Positions 35,854 to 45,176 of a stretch of DNA of 64,000 bases are shown here, one piece after another (within the stretch, counting starts at the first letter, position 1; every line of letters starts with the position of its first letter). A model generated the notes under the pieces. That model had not been told where the DNA came from. It did no database searches and worked only from the letters and a program-made list of their open reading frames with translations. The position numbers and the translations under genes were made by a program. Source of the DNA: Pseudomonadales bacterium (GTDB lineage Bacteria; Pseudomonadota; Gammaproteobacteria; Pseudomonadales; Halieaceae); assembly GCA_024234815.1 (NCBI GenBank), contig JACKNO010000002.1, forward strand, positions 496,001 through 560,000. Direction: 5' to 3'.

Positions 35854-36884
35854 CCGAGGGACCGGGCGAGAAAAGGACCTATGGCATTCGCCAGCGGCAG
35901 CGGCAGTTTGGCCCAGGTATTCACCATTAATCGGTATTTCGGATTCAGTGGGTTCAGGTCAGGCACCGCAGGCGAAGTCACGAGGTAGTACTCGTACGGC
36001 AGCGGCCTCGGCTCGAAACCAAAATTTTTCTTGAAACTGAAAGGTCCCGTACCCTCCTTGCTTCGACCGAAGTCAAAAACAGCGTAACCCTGCTCGCGCG
36101 AACGCCGCATCAGTTCCCAGTACATGAAATGGTTTACGCCCTTGATCGAGCGCGCCTCTGCGGTGCTGCCCCCATAGTAGGGCAGGACCTCGTCACGGAA
36201 GTAGAAATTCATTACTCCCGCCACATCCTTGCCCTCCCGGGTAATCATCAGGATGCTGCAGTCGTCACCGAATTCCTGCTGTAACACGCGCAGATACTTT
36301 GCCGAAAACACCGGTGTTCCCAGGTTGCGGACACTCTCCGCGTACACTTGATAAAGCCGCTCGGTGCCGCTATCCCACTCGCTTTGCAATCCTTCACCTA
36401 TGCCCTTGCGGATCATCGCCCGCTGGCGGTTGGGTATTGCCTTGAGGTTGGCGTCGTCATCCGGCTGTATCTCTTTCCTGAAGGTGTAGTACAACTTCTT
36501 GACCGGCCAGCCGGCGTCACTTGCGTCGAAGTTGCGCATTTCCAGCGCGCCCACCTTCAGGCTGTCTGCGAGCCGGCAGGCCTCGCCGCGCAGCGCGGCG
36601 GCCGCCTCCTGCGAATCCGCGACGATGCCGCCGTATACGCAAAACGGCAGGGACGAGAGCGAATGACCAAACAACGCACTTTTAATTTCCGCCAGCGGCA
36701 GGATGCCCACGATAGCTCCATCTGCCTCGGCATAAAGAAAATGTGTGGGGTGACCGAAGGCTTTCTCGAGCACGGATTTCCAGCCTGCGCGGTGAAAAAA
36801 CGTTGCCGAGGGTGCGCGCTGGACATAGGTATCCCAATCGCCAAACCGCGAAGCATCGAGCCTGTTTACCGCCAGCGCCATCAA
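35850..36884 (-). CDS. FemAB-like, XrtA/PEP-CTERM-associated protein
   Basis: A 344-aa soluble protein with the GNAT-derived FemAB-type two-domain fold: WDTYVQRAPSATFFHRAGWKSVLEKAFGH at the N-terminus and FDFGRSKEGTGPFSFKKNFGFE near the C-terminus, matching TIGR03019. FemAB-like enzymes use aminoacyl-tRNA to form peptide bonds on cell-wall precursors; here the acceptor may be an amino sugar of the EPS. Overlaps its neighbours by 4 nt on both sides. Confidence 0.92.
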   Translation of the reverse strand: MMALAVNRLDASRFGDWDTYVQRAPSATFFHRAGWKSVLEKAFGHPTHFLYAEADGAIVGILPLAEIKSALFGHSLSSLPFCVYGGIVADSQEAAAALRGEACRLADSLKVGALEMRNFDASDAGWPVKKLYYTFRKEIQPDDDANLKAIPNRQRAMIRKGIGEGLQSEWDSGTERLYQVYAESVRNLGTPVFSAKYLRVLQQEFGDDCSILMITREGKDVAGVMNFYFRDEVLPYYGGSTAEARSIKGVNHFMYWELMRRSREQGYAVFDFGRSKEGTGPFSFKKNFGFEPRPLPYEYYLVTSPAVPDLNPLNPKYRLMVNTWAKLPLPLANAIGPFLARSLG

Positions 36885-37759
36885 ACCCCCTCCCCGGGCA
36901 GGAAAATCTCATCCATGCGACCCCATTTGAAATCAGTCATCAATCGTTCGAGCCGCCCGTAAGTACGATCAAGGTTCAGGTAGTGTCGAAAACGGGTTTT
37001 GAGGCCCAGGCCGTCAGGTCGCGGTTGTGCCGGGTCGATCTCCCACGGGTGGAAATAAAAAATACCCGCCTGGCCTTCCTGTTCGTTCACCCGTTTGAGT
37101 GCCCAGCGCGAAAAGGCATAGGGAAAAAGTCGAAACCAACCGCCGCCGCCGCAGTTCAGATTGCGTCCCGCCAGCGCCACAGTGGTGATTGGTACCTCAA
37201 GCAGTCTGTCGTCGATAGCCTGGAAGGCAAAACGCGGCGCATCGGGAATACCGTAGTGATCGTGGCGTATGGGAACGATACTTGAGCTGTACCGGTAACC
37301 CGCCTCGGCGAGTTCGTTCCACGCCCACGCAGCCTCCGCGGAACCGATTGAATAGCTGGCGGCGCGATAACCCTTGACCGCCTGACCGCTGATATCCTCC
37401 AGCAGCTTGCGCGTGCGTTCCACATCCTGCCTGAACTCGCGCGGATTCTGGGCGCTGACGCGGATGTGCTCCCAACCGTGGCTGGCCAGTTCGTGGCCGT
37501 TTGCGACAATTTTCCTGGTAAGCTCCGGATAACGCTCGGCCACCCACCCAAGGGTAAAAAATGTTCCCCGCACTCTGTGCGCGGCGAACAGCTCGAGAAT
37601 CTTCTCGGTGTTGCCCTCGACCCGCAGGGACTGCTTATCCCATTGCGTACGACTCAGGTAAGGTTCAAAGGCGGAGACCTGGAAATAGTCCTCCACGTCC
37701 ACTGTCATGGCATTGGTCACGGTGGGGGTTCCGGGCCGGCCGGCAGCTGCGTTCATCAT
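36881..37759 (-). CDS. XrtA system polysaccharide deacetylase
   Basis: A 292-aa CE4 enzyme matching TIGR03006: NAMTVDVEDYFQVSAFE (motif 1, metal-binding Asp-Asp), HELASHGWEHIRV (His-x3-His motif 2) and YRAASYSIG (motif 3). Length fits the family. No signal peptide, as usual for the group. Overlaps wecB by 4 nt. Confidence 0.93.
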   Translation of the reverse strand: MMNAAAGRPGTPTVTNAMTVDVEDYFQVSAFEPYLSRTQWDKQSLRVEGNTEKILELFAAHRVRGTFFTLGWVAERYPELTRKIVANGHELASHGWEHIRVSAQNPREFRQDVERTRKLLEDISGQAVKGYRAASYSIGSAEAAWAWNELAEAGYRYSSSIVPIRHDHYGIPDAPRFAFQAIDDRLLEVPITTVALAGRNLNCGGGGWFRLFPYAFSRWALKRVNEQEGQAGIFYFHPWEIDPAQPRPDGLGLKTRFRHYLNLDRTYGRLERLMTDFKWGRMDEIFLPGEGV

Positions 37760-38892
37760 TCACGTCCCGCGACCCACGCGTTTACCGAATCGACAATACG
37801 TTGCGCGGCCTTGCCATCCCAGAGTTCCGGCACCCTGCCTGGCTTACCGCCCCCGGAGATGACAGCCTCATAACAGGCCAGGATTTTTACTGGGTCCGTG
37901 CCTACCACTGTATTCGTCCCCTGCTCTACCGTAATCGGGCGCTCTGTATTTTCACGCAGGGTGATGCAGGACACTCCCAGGGCGGTGGTCTCCTCCTGGA
38001 TTCCACCGGAATCGGTCAATACAAGCCGCGCCTCGCGCATGAGTCCCAGCATCTCCAGATAGCCCTGGGGTGGCAAGGTTTTAATGGCGAAACTGCCAAG
38101 GAGTTCACTTAAACCGGCTTCGGCGATACGAGCGGATGTGCGGGGATGGATCGGGAACAGCAGCGGCGTGCGCTCGCTTATCCTGCCCAGGACCCTCAAC
38201 AGGCGTTCGAGTACCACCGGGTCGTCCACGTTGGACGGCCGATGCAGGGTGACCAGGCCGTAGCCTTCGGGGGGCATGGATTCCATGCCCGCGGCTGCGA
38301 GCGTAGTGACTGCCGGGACGGCGAATTCGAGGTTATACAGCAGGGTGTCGATCATCACGTTGCCGACGAAATGAACCCTGTCCCGCGCGATGCCTTCGCG
38401 GGCGAGGTTATCCTCCGCTTCCGCCTCGGTTGTAAACAGAAGATCGGACAGCTGGTCAGTAAGAATCCTGTTTATCTCTTCCGGCATCTGCCGGTCGCCG
38501 CTGCGCAGGCCCGCCTCGACATGGATGACCGGAATACCCTTTTTGACCGCGACAAGAGCGCAGGCGATCGTGGAATTGACATCGCCCACCACCAGCACTG
38601 CCGCCGGTGGCGTATCGTCCAGCACCGGCTCGAAACGCTTCATGATATCGGCGGTCTGCTGGGCGTGGCTACCCGAACCGACCCCGAGGTCGATATCCGG
38701 CTCGGGAATGTGCAGCTGGTCAAAAAAGGCATGCTTCATGGCTGCGTCATAATGCTGCCCCGTGTGCAGCAGTCGGGCACTCAGCGCCGAACTGTCACGG
38801 GCAAACGCGCGCATAATCGGGGCGATTTTCATGAAATTGGGTCTGGCGCCAACTATGCAGAGTACGTGGCCCGCCGCGGCTGGTGCCGGCAT
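37756..38892 (-). CDS. wecB: UDP-N-acetylglucosamine 2-epimerase (non-hydrolysing)
   Basis: A 378-aa WecB-type epimerase: VGARPNFMKIAPIMRAF at the start, HTGQHYDAAMKHAFFDQL, HVEAGLRSGDRQMPEEINR and LTDSGGIQEETTALGVSCI. It converts UDP-GlcNAc to UDP-ManNAc. The dehydrogenase at 49481 could oxidise the product or UDP-GlcNAc/GalNAc itself. Located directly after the outer-membrane protein gene in the operon. Confidence 0.94.
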   Translation of the reverse strand: MPAPAAAGHVLCIVGARPNFMKIAPIMRAFARDSSALSARLLHTGQHYDAAMKHAFFDQLHIPEPDIDLGVGSGSHAQQTADIMKRFEPVLDDTPPAAVLVVGDVNSTIACALVAVKKGIPVIHVEAGLRSGDRQMPEEINRILTDQLSDLLFTTEAEAEDNLAREGIARDRVHFVGNVMIDTLLYNLEFAVPAVTTLAAAGMESMPPEGYGLVTLHRPSNVDDPVVLERLLRVLGRISERTPLLFPIHPRTSARIAEAGLSELLGSFAIKTLPPQGYLEMLGLMREARLVLTDSGGIQEETTALGVSCITLRENTERPITVEQGTNTVVGTDPVKILACYEAVISGGGKPGRVPELWDGKAAQRIVDSVNAWVAGRE

Positions 38893-38903
38893 GATGCTGT
38901 CCT

Positions 38904-40406
38904 TTACAAATCCACCCTGAGGTCCAGGGTGATCAGATTCTCCGTGTAGGTATTAAACGCGTTGTCGGACTGGCGGTCTGTATACTCATAATTCAGCCCC
39001 ACGGTGGTGCGCTTGCTCAATTGACGCTCAAGCCCCAGGGTGTAGGTCCAGGTCTCGGAGTTGTCGACAACGCGATTCAGGATATTGTCATCGCTGGAAT
39101 TTTTGGGATCCTGCTCATTCCAGTTGACCAGCGCGGTCAGCGAGGTCTCGCCCGAAAGGCTGCGCCTGCCGTATACCGAAACCCCCCGGAAGGTGGAATC
39201 GGTAAACCCCGTCTGGGGATTGGCCCCTTCCTGTGTCTGCTGTGACTGGAACGCGCTGACTCCGAAACTGCTGCGAAGTCCCTGGAAGGTATACCCAAGG
39301 GTGTAGCGTTCATCCAGGATCGGGCTTTCGCTGATATCCGTGATCCCCGGATCAACTCCCGGCGCGGGTGGGAAATCGGGATTGAGAGGCGGAGAATTGG
39401 GCAGCGTCCGAATATCCCGGTCGTAGGTCAGGGTCTTGGCATAGCCCGCGCTGAAGGCGCTGCGCTTGTGACTATGGTTGATCTCAAAGCGCGGATTATT
39501 GCCGAAAAAGCGATCGCCAATACCTGCGTCAATTGTGGTTCGTCCGTTCGGCGTCCAGCGCATGCCGACATCCCAGAAGGTACCATCGATGTCGTCGCGC
39601 GTGGAAACGAAGTCATTCCATTCGTTACCAAAAAAACCATTCACCTGCCAGCGCCGGTCGAACTGGTACCCAAGGTTCAGTTGTGCCGATTGCAACTCGC
39701 TATCCCGGTTACTGCTCCCGGTAATCGGCGTCTCCGAGTAATCCACTTTCGAGTAATCGCCCTGTAAGCCCCAGATATACTTGGAGGCGCCGGGAATACT
39801 CCCGAAGGTCATTCCCGCGCTCTGCTCGGTGCTATCGCCTACCAGGTTGACAGTATTGTACTGCTCGTCCCAGGAGTAACGCAGGTTGAGTTCCGCAACA
39901 TCCTTGAACTGACGCTGAATATAGGGGCTGACACTGTAGTTATACGTTGTATTGGTATTGCCGGTACGATCAAAGGAATCACCGCCACCGCTCACGTAGG
40001 GGCTGGCCTGGTTCTGGCTTATCACCGCATCGGTATCCAGGTAGACCCAGTTTTCCATCAGGACAGCGTTCGCGTTACCTCGCAGCTGCGGTGCGAACTG
40101 CTCTCGATTATTGAAAGATCCCCCCGTACAGCCCTCGTCATCCAGATCGTTGTCAGAAAGGGTATTGACCTCCACGGAGCCGGCGACATTCAGCTTGAGC
40201 CGGGCCCCTTCCGCTTTCATGGTGCCGGCGGGAGTAACCGTGCCGATCCACTGGCCGTTCTTGTTGTCTTTGCTCAGACAGACGTTGTCGGTGTAAGTGA
40301 CACCGGGCGTGACGCTCGCGGTATTGGTCCACTCGGCCGCCTGCAACGGTATTGCGATGCAGGCCAGCCCCAGTGCCGTGTAACCGAGCGACGTTATTCG
40401 ATGCAT
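38904..40406 (-). CDS. XrtA-associated outer-membrane beta-barrel protein (TIGR03016-like)
   Basis: A 500-aa protein with a signal peptide (GYTALGLACIAIPLQAAEW; cleavage after QA) and many alternating-residue strands with aromatic girdles (RWQVNGFFGNEWNDFVST, RYTLGYTFQGLRSSFGVSAF), ending LITLDLRVDL with the terminal-strand pattern of a beta-barrel. An upstream ATG at 40430 forms TGATG with the preceding stop; ATG 40406 has AGGCGG 7 nt upstream and gives a better signal peptide. Possibly the export pore partner. Confidence 0.88.
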   Translation of the reverse strand: MHRITSLGYTALGLACIAIPLQAAEWTNTASVTPGVTYTDNVCLSKDNKNGQWIGTVTPAGTMKAEGARLKLNVAGSVEVNTLSDNDLDDEGCTGGSFNNREQFAPQLRGNANAVLMENWVYLDTDAVISQNQASPYVSGGGDSFDRTGNTNTTYNYSVSPYIQRQFKDVAELNLRYSWDEQYNTVNLVGDSTEQSAGMTFGSIPGASKYIWGLQGDYSKVDYSETPITGSSNRDSELQSAQLNLGYQFDRRWQVNGFFGNEWNDFVSTRDDIDGTFWDVGMRWTPNGRTTIDAGIGDRFFGNNPRFEINHSHKRSAFSAGYAKTLTYDRDIRTLPNSPPLNPDFPPAPGVDPGITDISESPILDERYTLGYTFQGLRSSFGVSAFQSQQTQEGANPQTGFTDSTFRGVSVYGRRSLSGETSLTALVNWNEQDPKNSSDDNILNRVVDNSETWTYTLGLERQLSKRTTVGLNYEYTDRQSDNAFNTYTENLITLDLRVDL

Positions 40407-40429
40407 GCTGGATCCGCCTGGGGCATTCA

Positions 40430-41596
40430 TCAGCCAGCCTTTGTCCCGGGCTCGGCCTGTCGCTTGCTATCCCTGCGATGACCGTCTCCATAGCCGTAAC
40501 CATAGCCGTAACCGTAGCCGTAACCATAGCCATACCTGGAGCCCAGCCCGAACAGGTTACTGCGGCGGCTGTGAGCCTTGTTCAGTAACATGCCGATGAC
40601 TTTATCCCCACTGATATGCTCAAGCGCCTCCGTCACCGCATCGCTGGGCGTCGAGTCTGTGCTTACCACAAACACGATCTGTCCCATGAAACTCGCCAGA
40701 ACGCTGGCCTCAGTGGTCAATAGCAGGGGCGGGGAATCGAATACAATGACACGGTCGCGGTAACGATTGGACATTTCCAGCATCAACTGGTGCATGGTCT
40801 GGCTGGCCAGCAGTTCGGTGGAGCGCTCGCTGATAGTTCCCGCGGGTATGACACGCAGGTTCTCCACGTTGGTATTCAGTATGACGTCCGCGGGTTCAAT
40901 GCCCTTGTCCTCAAGCAGGTCGATCAGGCCCAGGCTGCCCTCGGGCACACCCAGCAGGCTGCCAGCCGACGCCTTGGAGACATCCGCGTCAACAAACAAT
41001 ACCGTCTTGTCCTGCTCCATCGCAATGCTGATCGCGAGGTTGATAGCGTTAAAGGTCTTGCCGTCTCCCTGCAGCGCACTGGTAACCATAATGAGATTCG
41101 CATTCGCCAAAGGTGCCGCCGACAACCCTTCAATGTTGCGCAACAGCGGGCGCTTGATGGCGCGCAATTCCTCCGCCACCCGACTGCGCGGCGCGATTGG
41201 CGTAACCATGCCTTTCTCCGCCAGCAAAGCAAACGGTAACTCGAGATCTTTTTTGGTGCGGGAGCCCTGTGCAGGCTGCGCAGGGCGGACCGGGGCGGCC
41301 GCTTCATCTGCCTGCGCTTCCGGCGCTGTCGAATGATGCCCAGCGGGCTGCGCCGACACGACCGCGCTCGGCGCATCGGAGCGCGCGTCGGCAACGATGG
41401 CCTCTACAGTACTCTTTTGCCTGGCGCGCAATGATTTGTCGACCGCGGCCTTGTCGAGGATGTCGGCGCCGCGCAATACCTGCTCCGAAACCTGTTCCTC
41501 AGCCGCCTGCTCCACGGCGTCGTTCTCAACGCCAGCGCGATCGTCAGCGGCCTGTTTGCGCTCCAGTTTCTCGACTGCCTTTTCTATAGTGCTCAT
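40430..41596 (-). CDS. XrtA-associated tyrosine autokinase (BY-kinase)
   Basis: A 388-aa ParA/BY-kinase-like protein. Residues about 1-130 are disordered and Ala/Glu-rich. The Walker A-like segment is VTSALQGDGKTF, Walker A' is VLFVDADVSKAS and Walker B-like VIVFDSPPLL. The C-terminal tail (about 354-369) has eight Tyr-Gly pairs, the autophosphorylation cluster. It controls EPS chain length and export with the chain-length protein (41634). Matches TIGR03018. It overlaps the next frame by the TGATG context. Confidence 0.93.
   Translation of the reverse strand: MSTIEKAVEKLERKQAADDRAGVENDAVEQAAEEQVSEQVLRGADILDKAAVDKSLRARQKSTVEAIVADARSDAPSAVVSAQPAGHHSTAPEAQADEAAAPVRPAQPAQGSRTKKDLELPFALLAEKGMVTPIAPRSRVAEELRAIKRPLLRNIEGLSAAPLANANLIMVTSALQGDGKTFNAINLAISIAMEQDKTVLFVDADVSKASAGSLLGVPEGSLGLIDLLEDKGIEPADVILNTNVENLRVIPAGTISERSTELLASQTMHQLMLEMSNRYRDRVIVFDSPPLLLTTEASVLASFMGQIVFVVSTDSTPSDAVTEALEHISGDKVIGMLLNKAHSRRSNLFGLGSRYGYGYGYGYGYGYGYGDGHRRDSKRQAEPGTKAG
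40487..40534. repeat. Short tandem repeat encoding a Tyr-Gly tail
   Basis: Eight near-identical 6-bp units (TAY GGN on the minus strand) encode (YG)x8 at the C-terminus of the tyrosine kinase. Units vary only at third positions. Repeat number could change by slippage and alter the number of phosphorylatable Tyr residues (inference). Confidence 0.9.
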
Positions 41597-41633
41597 TGTT
41601 TTCCCATTGTGAGGATCTGCCCCCCGCGACCTG

Positions 41634-43187
41634 TCACGCCTGAGCCAGCATCAGGAACTGGCCGATGTTAAGCCCCACGAAGGCGACCAGCAGCACGACC
41701 ATCAGTGACGAATAGGCTACCAGCCCAAGGGTCTCCCGCTTCTTCTGCTCCGGCGAGGGAACGAGGGTTACCACGCCCAGCAGGGGCAAGCCCGTCAGCT
41801 TGACCAGGGACTGCTGATCGACGATTACGGGCTTGATCAATGAAGCCAGCAGGGCCACGGCGGCTCCGGCCACGATTGAGAACAACAGCACGAGACTGTT
41901 GAGTAGCAACTTGTTGGGCTCGCTGGGTTTGGAGGGTACAAACGGGGGATCAATCACCCTGAATGTCACATCGCTCGCCGTCTGCTCCACGTCCTCACCC
42001 AATTTGGCGGATTCGCGACGCGCCAGCAGATCCTGGTGTTTGGTGGCGATGACCTGGTAATCGCGGTCGAGTTGTTTCAGTTCCGCCTCGATCACCGGCA
42101 CATTGTTGACCTGGTCTGTCAGCGTTTTTACGCGCTTCTCGTATTCGGCCACTCGCACCTGGAGTTCGGCGACCACGGCATCGCTTTCCGCCAGCATGGA
42201 CCGCATGCTCTGGTATACCGGGCTGGACGTTAAACCGGCGTATGCGTCGCCGTAATCTTTACTGCGAACCCTGGCGAGTTCAGATCGCTTCTGGGCCTCC
42301 AGCTCCGCGATAAGGGACCGCATCTGGCGAACTTCCGGGTGGCGGTCGGTGTACCTCGCAAGCAGGCTGTCGACCTGTGCGTTAAGCGCCTGGATCCTGG
42401 CGTCAAGCGGGGAACTGACCGCGACGGCTCCTGCCCCGCTGGACATGAACACCGGCTCCTCGCCATCCACCTGGCGCTGCAGTTCATCGCGCCTGTTTTC
42501 CATTTCCTTTAATTGAAGCTGTGCGGTACTCAGGTCCTGTTTGGCCTGGTCGAGGCGCTCGTAGTAGCCCCCGCTCTCTCCGGGGAGCGCACCGAGATAT
42601 TTTTGTTTGAACATGGCGAGGCGATTCTCGGCCTCGGCCATGCGCTTCTCATATTCCGCGATCTGCTGGTCAAGGAAATCCTGGGCCCCGGCGCTGTCCT
42701 CGCGCTTGCCGCTGAGGCCACCTTCGATAAACACCGTGATCAACGCCTGGGTAATACGCTTGGCGGTATCCCGCCTCTCGTCGTTGACTTCGATAGTATA
42801 GAGTGACTCGTTGGTGCGATCGGCAGTCAGGGAGATGGAGTCGCGCAGGTCCGTCAGGAGTTCCTCTTTCTCGCGGTCGGTTTGCACCTGGAGATCCAGG
42901 TCGGTCATACGCATGACCTTCTCCAGGTTCGGGCGGCTGAGCAAGGTGCGGCTCATCATGGCGACCCGCTGGTTGACGTTGGGCTGTATCGCCAGGCCCT
43001 GTAACAAAGGCCGCAATACATTGTTGCTGTCGACATAAACCCGCGCGGAGCCAACATAGGACTCTGGCACCTGCTGTACGACCAACCAACCGGCGAGCGC
43101 GATAATCCAGACCACGACCAGGGCGAGCCAGCGAAACCGCCAGATTCCCCAAACGTAGCTCAGAATTTGCGCAATGGACTCCTGCAT
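41634..43187 (-). CDS. XrtA system polysaccharide chain-length determinant (Wzz-like)
   Basis: A 517-aa protein with an N-terminal membrane helix (about 18-34), a long periplasmic coiled coil (about 150-400) and a C-terminal helix near the end (about 485-510), the layout of Wzz/BexC-type proteins and TIGR03007. PSKPSEPNKLLLNSLVLLFSIVAG precedes a second helix near 425-450. Works with the kinase and the export lipoprotein. Confidence 0.93.
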   Translation of the reverse strand: MQESIAQILSYVWGIWRFRWLALVVVWIIALAGWLVVQQVPESYVGSARVYVDSNNVLRPLLQGLAIQPNVNQRVAMMSRTLLSRPNLEKVMRMTDLDLQVQTDREKEELLTDLRDSISLTADRTNESLYTIEVNDERRDTAKRITQALITVFIEGGLSGKREDSAGAQDFLDQQIAEYEKRMAEAENRLAMFKQKYLGALPGESGGYYERLDQAKQDLSTAQLQLKEMENRRDELQRQVDGEEPVFMSSGAGAVAVSSPLDARIQALNAQVDSLLARYTDRHPEVRQMRSLIAELEAQKRSELARVRSKDYGDAYAGLTSSPVYQSMRSMLAESDAVVAELQVRVAEYEKRVKTLTDQVNNVPVIEAELKQLDRDYQVIATKHQDLLARRESAKLGEDVEQTASDVTFRVIDPPFVPSKPSEPNKLLLNSLVLLFSIVAGAAVALLASLIKPVIVDQQSLVKLTGLPLLGVVTLVPSPEQKKRETLGLVAYSSLMVVLLVAFVGLNIGQFLMLAQA

Positions 43188-43222
43188 GCTTTCTACTCCC
43201 CTGACCGGCGGATTCTGTCGGC

Positions 43223-43861
43223 CTAGAACCAGGACTCGGTGATGATGACGATATCTCCGGGCATCAGGTTCATGTTCGCACTGATATCACCGTCCTTGAG
43301 AAGGTCATCCAGACGCAGGGAATAACTGTTGAGCGAATTGTTTTCAGTGCGAATCAGGACCGACTCATTGCCGGCAGCGAACTCGGTCATGCCGCCTACG
43401 TCGATCATCAGGTCAAGCAGCGTCATGTGCTTCTTGTAGGGAATGCTGCGCGGATCGGCCGCCTCGCCCACGACACGTACCTGCTGGTCAGGCACACCGA
43501 CAAAACCGTTGACGATTACACTCACAACCGGCTGTTTCACGTAATCCGCATAGGCAACCTCGATGTCACGCGCCAACTGGGTGGGTGTCTTGCCACTCGC
43601 TTCAAGATCTTCTACCAGGCGGGTAGACATCTTGCCGTCGGGACGAACAATAACGGAGGTGGAGAGCTCTTCGTTACCCCAGATAAAAATCTCCATGGTG
43701 TCGCCGGGCCCGATCAGGTAGGTGTAGTCCTGGCTGGGGAAGCGCTGGTCGGCGGGCACTTCCGGCAGCGAGGTACTGCATCCCGCAACTATCAGCGACA
43801 CGAGCAACATCGGAATTAACGCGGCTTTTTGCCGAAATTTTCTTGACACAACGTTCATCAT
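43223..43861 (-). CDS. XrtA system polysaccharide export lipoprotein (Wza-like)
   Basis: A 212-aa protein with lipoprotein signal MLLVSLIVAGC (lipobox VAGC), a Poly_export segment QDYTYLIGPGDTMEIFIWGNEELSTSVIVRPDGKMS and a SLBB-like part VRVVGEAADPRSIPYKKHMTLLDLMIDVGGM. Matches TIGR03027. The frame extends to 44038, but the ATG at 43861 has GGGAGA 5 nt upstream and gives the lipoprotein signal. It forms the outer-membrane outlet for EPS. A CRP-like site lies about 95 bp upstream. Confidence 0.93.
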   Translation of the reverse strand: MMNVVSRKFRQKAALIPMLLVSLIVAGCSTSLPEVPADQRFPSQDYTYLIGPGDTMEIFIWGNEELSTSVIVRPDGKMSTRLVEDLEASGKTPTQLARDIEVAYADYVKQPVVSVIVNGFVGVPDQQVRVVGEAADPRSIPYKKHMTLLDLMIDVGGMTEFAAGNESVLIRTENNSLNSYSLRLDDLLKDGDISANMNLMPGDIVIITESWF

Positions 43862-43947
43862 CTTATTCTCCCAAAACCGGGTTAAGTTCCTATATTTGAA
43901 GCAATATATCATGCGCTGCAGGACAGGCACTAGCGGGCCACCAACAC

Positions 43948-43963
43948 TGTGACAATAGTCACA
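43948..43963. promoter_or_regulatory. CRP/Vfr-like site upstream of the EPS export gene
   Basis: TGTGA-N6-TCACA with fully symmetric halves, extended to an 8-bp inverted repeat (43946-43965). It matches the CRP consensus exactly in both half-sites. It overlaps the stop codon of the upstream ATPase gene and lies 86-102 bp before the export gene start. A TATATT at 43904-43909 (minus strand) would put the site near -60. A hairpin terminator is an alternative, but there is no T run. Confidence 0.6.
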
Positions 43964-45176
43964 GTATACGGTCAACGCCAACAAAAAAGAGCACAAAACC
44001 CCCCGCGACCAAACCCGCAAAAAGCATCGCCCAGGCATCCATGCTCATGGAACTCTTGTCGGCATGGGCCACCTCGGCCGGCAGGTTTTCAAAGAGGCGT
44101 ACGCCCGTCGTATCCGTATCCGCCTGCCTGAACAGCCTTGACTCATCCGCTTCGCCTGCGGTGGCATGCTTCGATGTTCCACCATCGTTTGTGGCCTCCC
44201 GCTTGCGCCTCTTGCCGGCGGGAGCTTCCTCGACCGCCTCAGGCTCCGGCTCGTCCTGTTCATCGACGAGCACCGGGGCCTCCGGCTCGGGTTCGTCAGG
44301 CGGCGGATACTCGTAGATATCCTCGGCGTAGAAAAGATCGTCGTTGAGCAGATTGCGCGTTGAGAGCTGCTCATCCTGCAACTCCTGCACGACAGTGCGC
44401 GCATCGGCAACGCCGATACGGTGACGCTGTTCTACAAAAGTATGCAGCAGCAGCCGGCTGCAGATCAGGTTGATACGCCGGGGCACGCCCTCGCTGAACT
44501 GGTAGATGATCGGGAACACGGCCGCACTGATGGCCGGGTCGTTCCGCCAACCCACCACGCGCAGGCGATGCTCGACGTAGGCCCGTGTTTCATCGAGCTC
44601 CAGCGCACGCAAATTACTGGTGGCAATAATCCGTTGATGCACCTGCTCCAGCTCCGGGGAGTGGATCAGTTCCCTCAACTCCGGCTGGCCCAGCAGGAAG
44701 ATCTGCAACAGCGGCTGACCGTCCAGCTGCAGATTGGTCAACAGGCGCAGCTCCTCCATGGCCATGGGCGTCAGGTCCTGTGCCTCGTCCACGATCAGCA
44801 GGGCGCGACCGCCCTCCCTGTGCAGGCCGAGGAATAGTGTGGAAAGGTCCTGCAAAATAGCGGATTTTTGCGCCGCGTTCGCAGTGAGGCCAAACGAGAA
44901 TGCAACCATGCGCAGCAAATCGTCGGCTGCCAGCTGGGTGCTGACAAGGTTCGCGACAACTACATTTTCATCCGCCAGTGATTCAACCAGGTCTCCTATC
45001 AGGGTGGTCTTACCAGTGCCGGGCTGGCCCGTCACCATCACAAAGCCCTCTGCACGCATAAACGCGTAGGCCATGTAGGCCTTTGCCTTGGCATACTGCG
45101 GGTGGTTGTAACAAAAGCGATGGTCAGGACTGAGACGAAAAGGTTCTGCCTTCAGCCTGAAAAAGTGCTCGTACAT
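43959..45176 (-). CDS. XrtA-associated ATPase with C-terminal membrane helix
   Basis: A 405-aa AAA ATPase of the ExeA/TIGR03015 type: MYEHFFRLKAEPFRLSPDHR, Walker A GQPGTGKTT, Walker B LLIVDEAQDL and QLDGQPLLQIFLLGQPEL. After residue 280 an acidic linker is rich in Glu/Pro, then a membrane helix near the end (AMLFAGLVAGGFVLFFVG). It is the first gene of the minus-strand EPS operon and pairs divergently with a second copy. Confidence 0.92.
   Translation of the reverse strand: MYEHFFRLKAEPFRLSPDHRFCYNHPQYAKAKAYMAYAFMRAEGFVMVTGQPGTGKTTLIGDLVESLADENVVVANLVSTQLAADDLLRMVAFSFGLTANAAQKSAILQDLSTLFLGLHREGGRALLIVDEAQDLTPMAMEELRLLTNLQLDGQPLLQIFLLGQPELRELIHSPELEQVHQRIIATSNLRALELDETRAYVEHRLRVVGWRNDPAISAAVFPIIYQFSEGVPRRINLICSRLLLHTFVEQRHRIGVADARTVVQELQDEQLSTRNLLNDDLFYAEDIYEYPPPDEPEPEAPVLVDEQDEPEPEAVEEAPAGKRRKREATNDGGTSKHATAGEADESRLFRQADTDTTGVRLFENLPAEVAHADKSSMSMDAWAMLFAGLVAGGFVLFFVGVDRIL

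Noticed and set aside
40487..40534. Considered as CRISPR or a structural DNA repeat
   Set aside because: Units are 6 bp and contiguous, in frame and code for Tyr-Gly; there are no spacers.
43946..43965. Inverted repeat as a rho-independent terminator of the ATPase gene
   Set aside because: No T run follows the hairpin on the minus strand, and the core matches the CRP consensus exactly.
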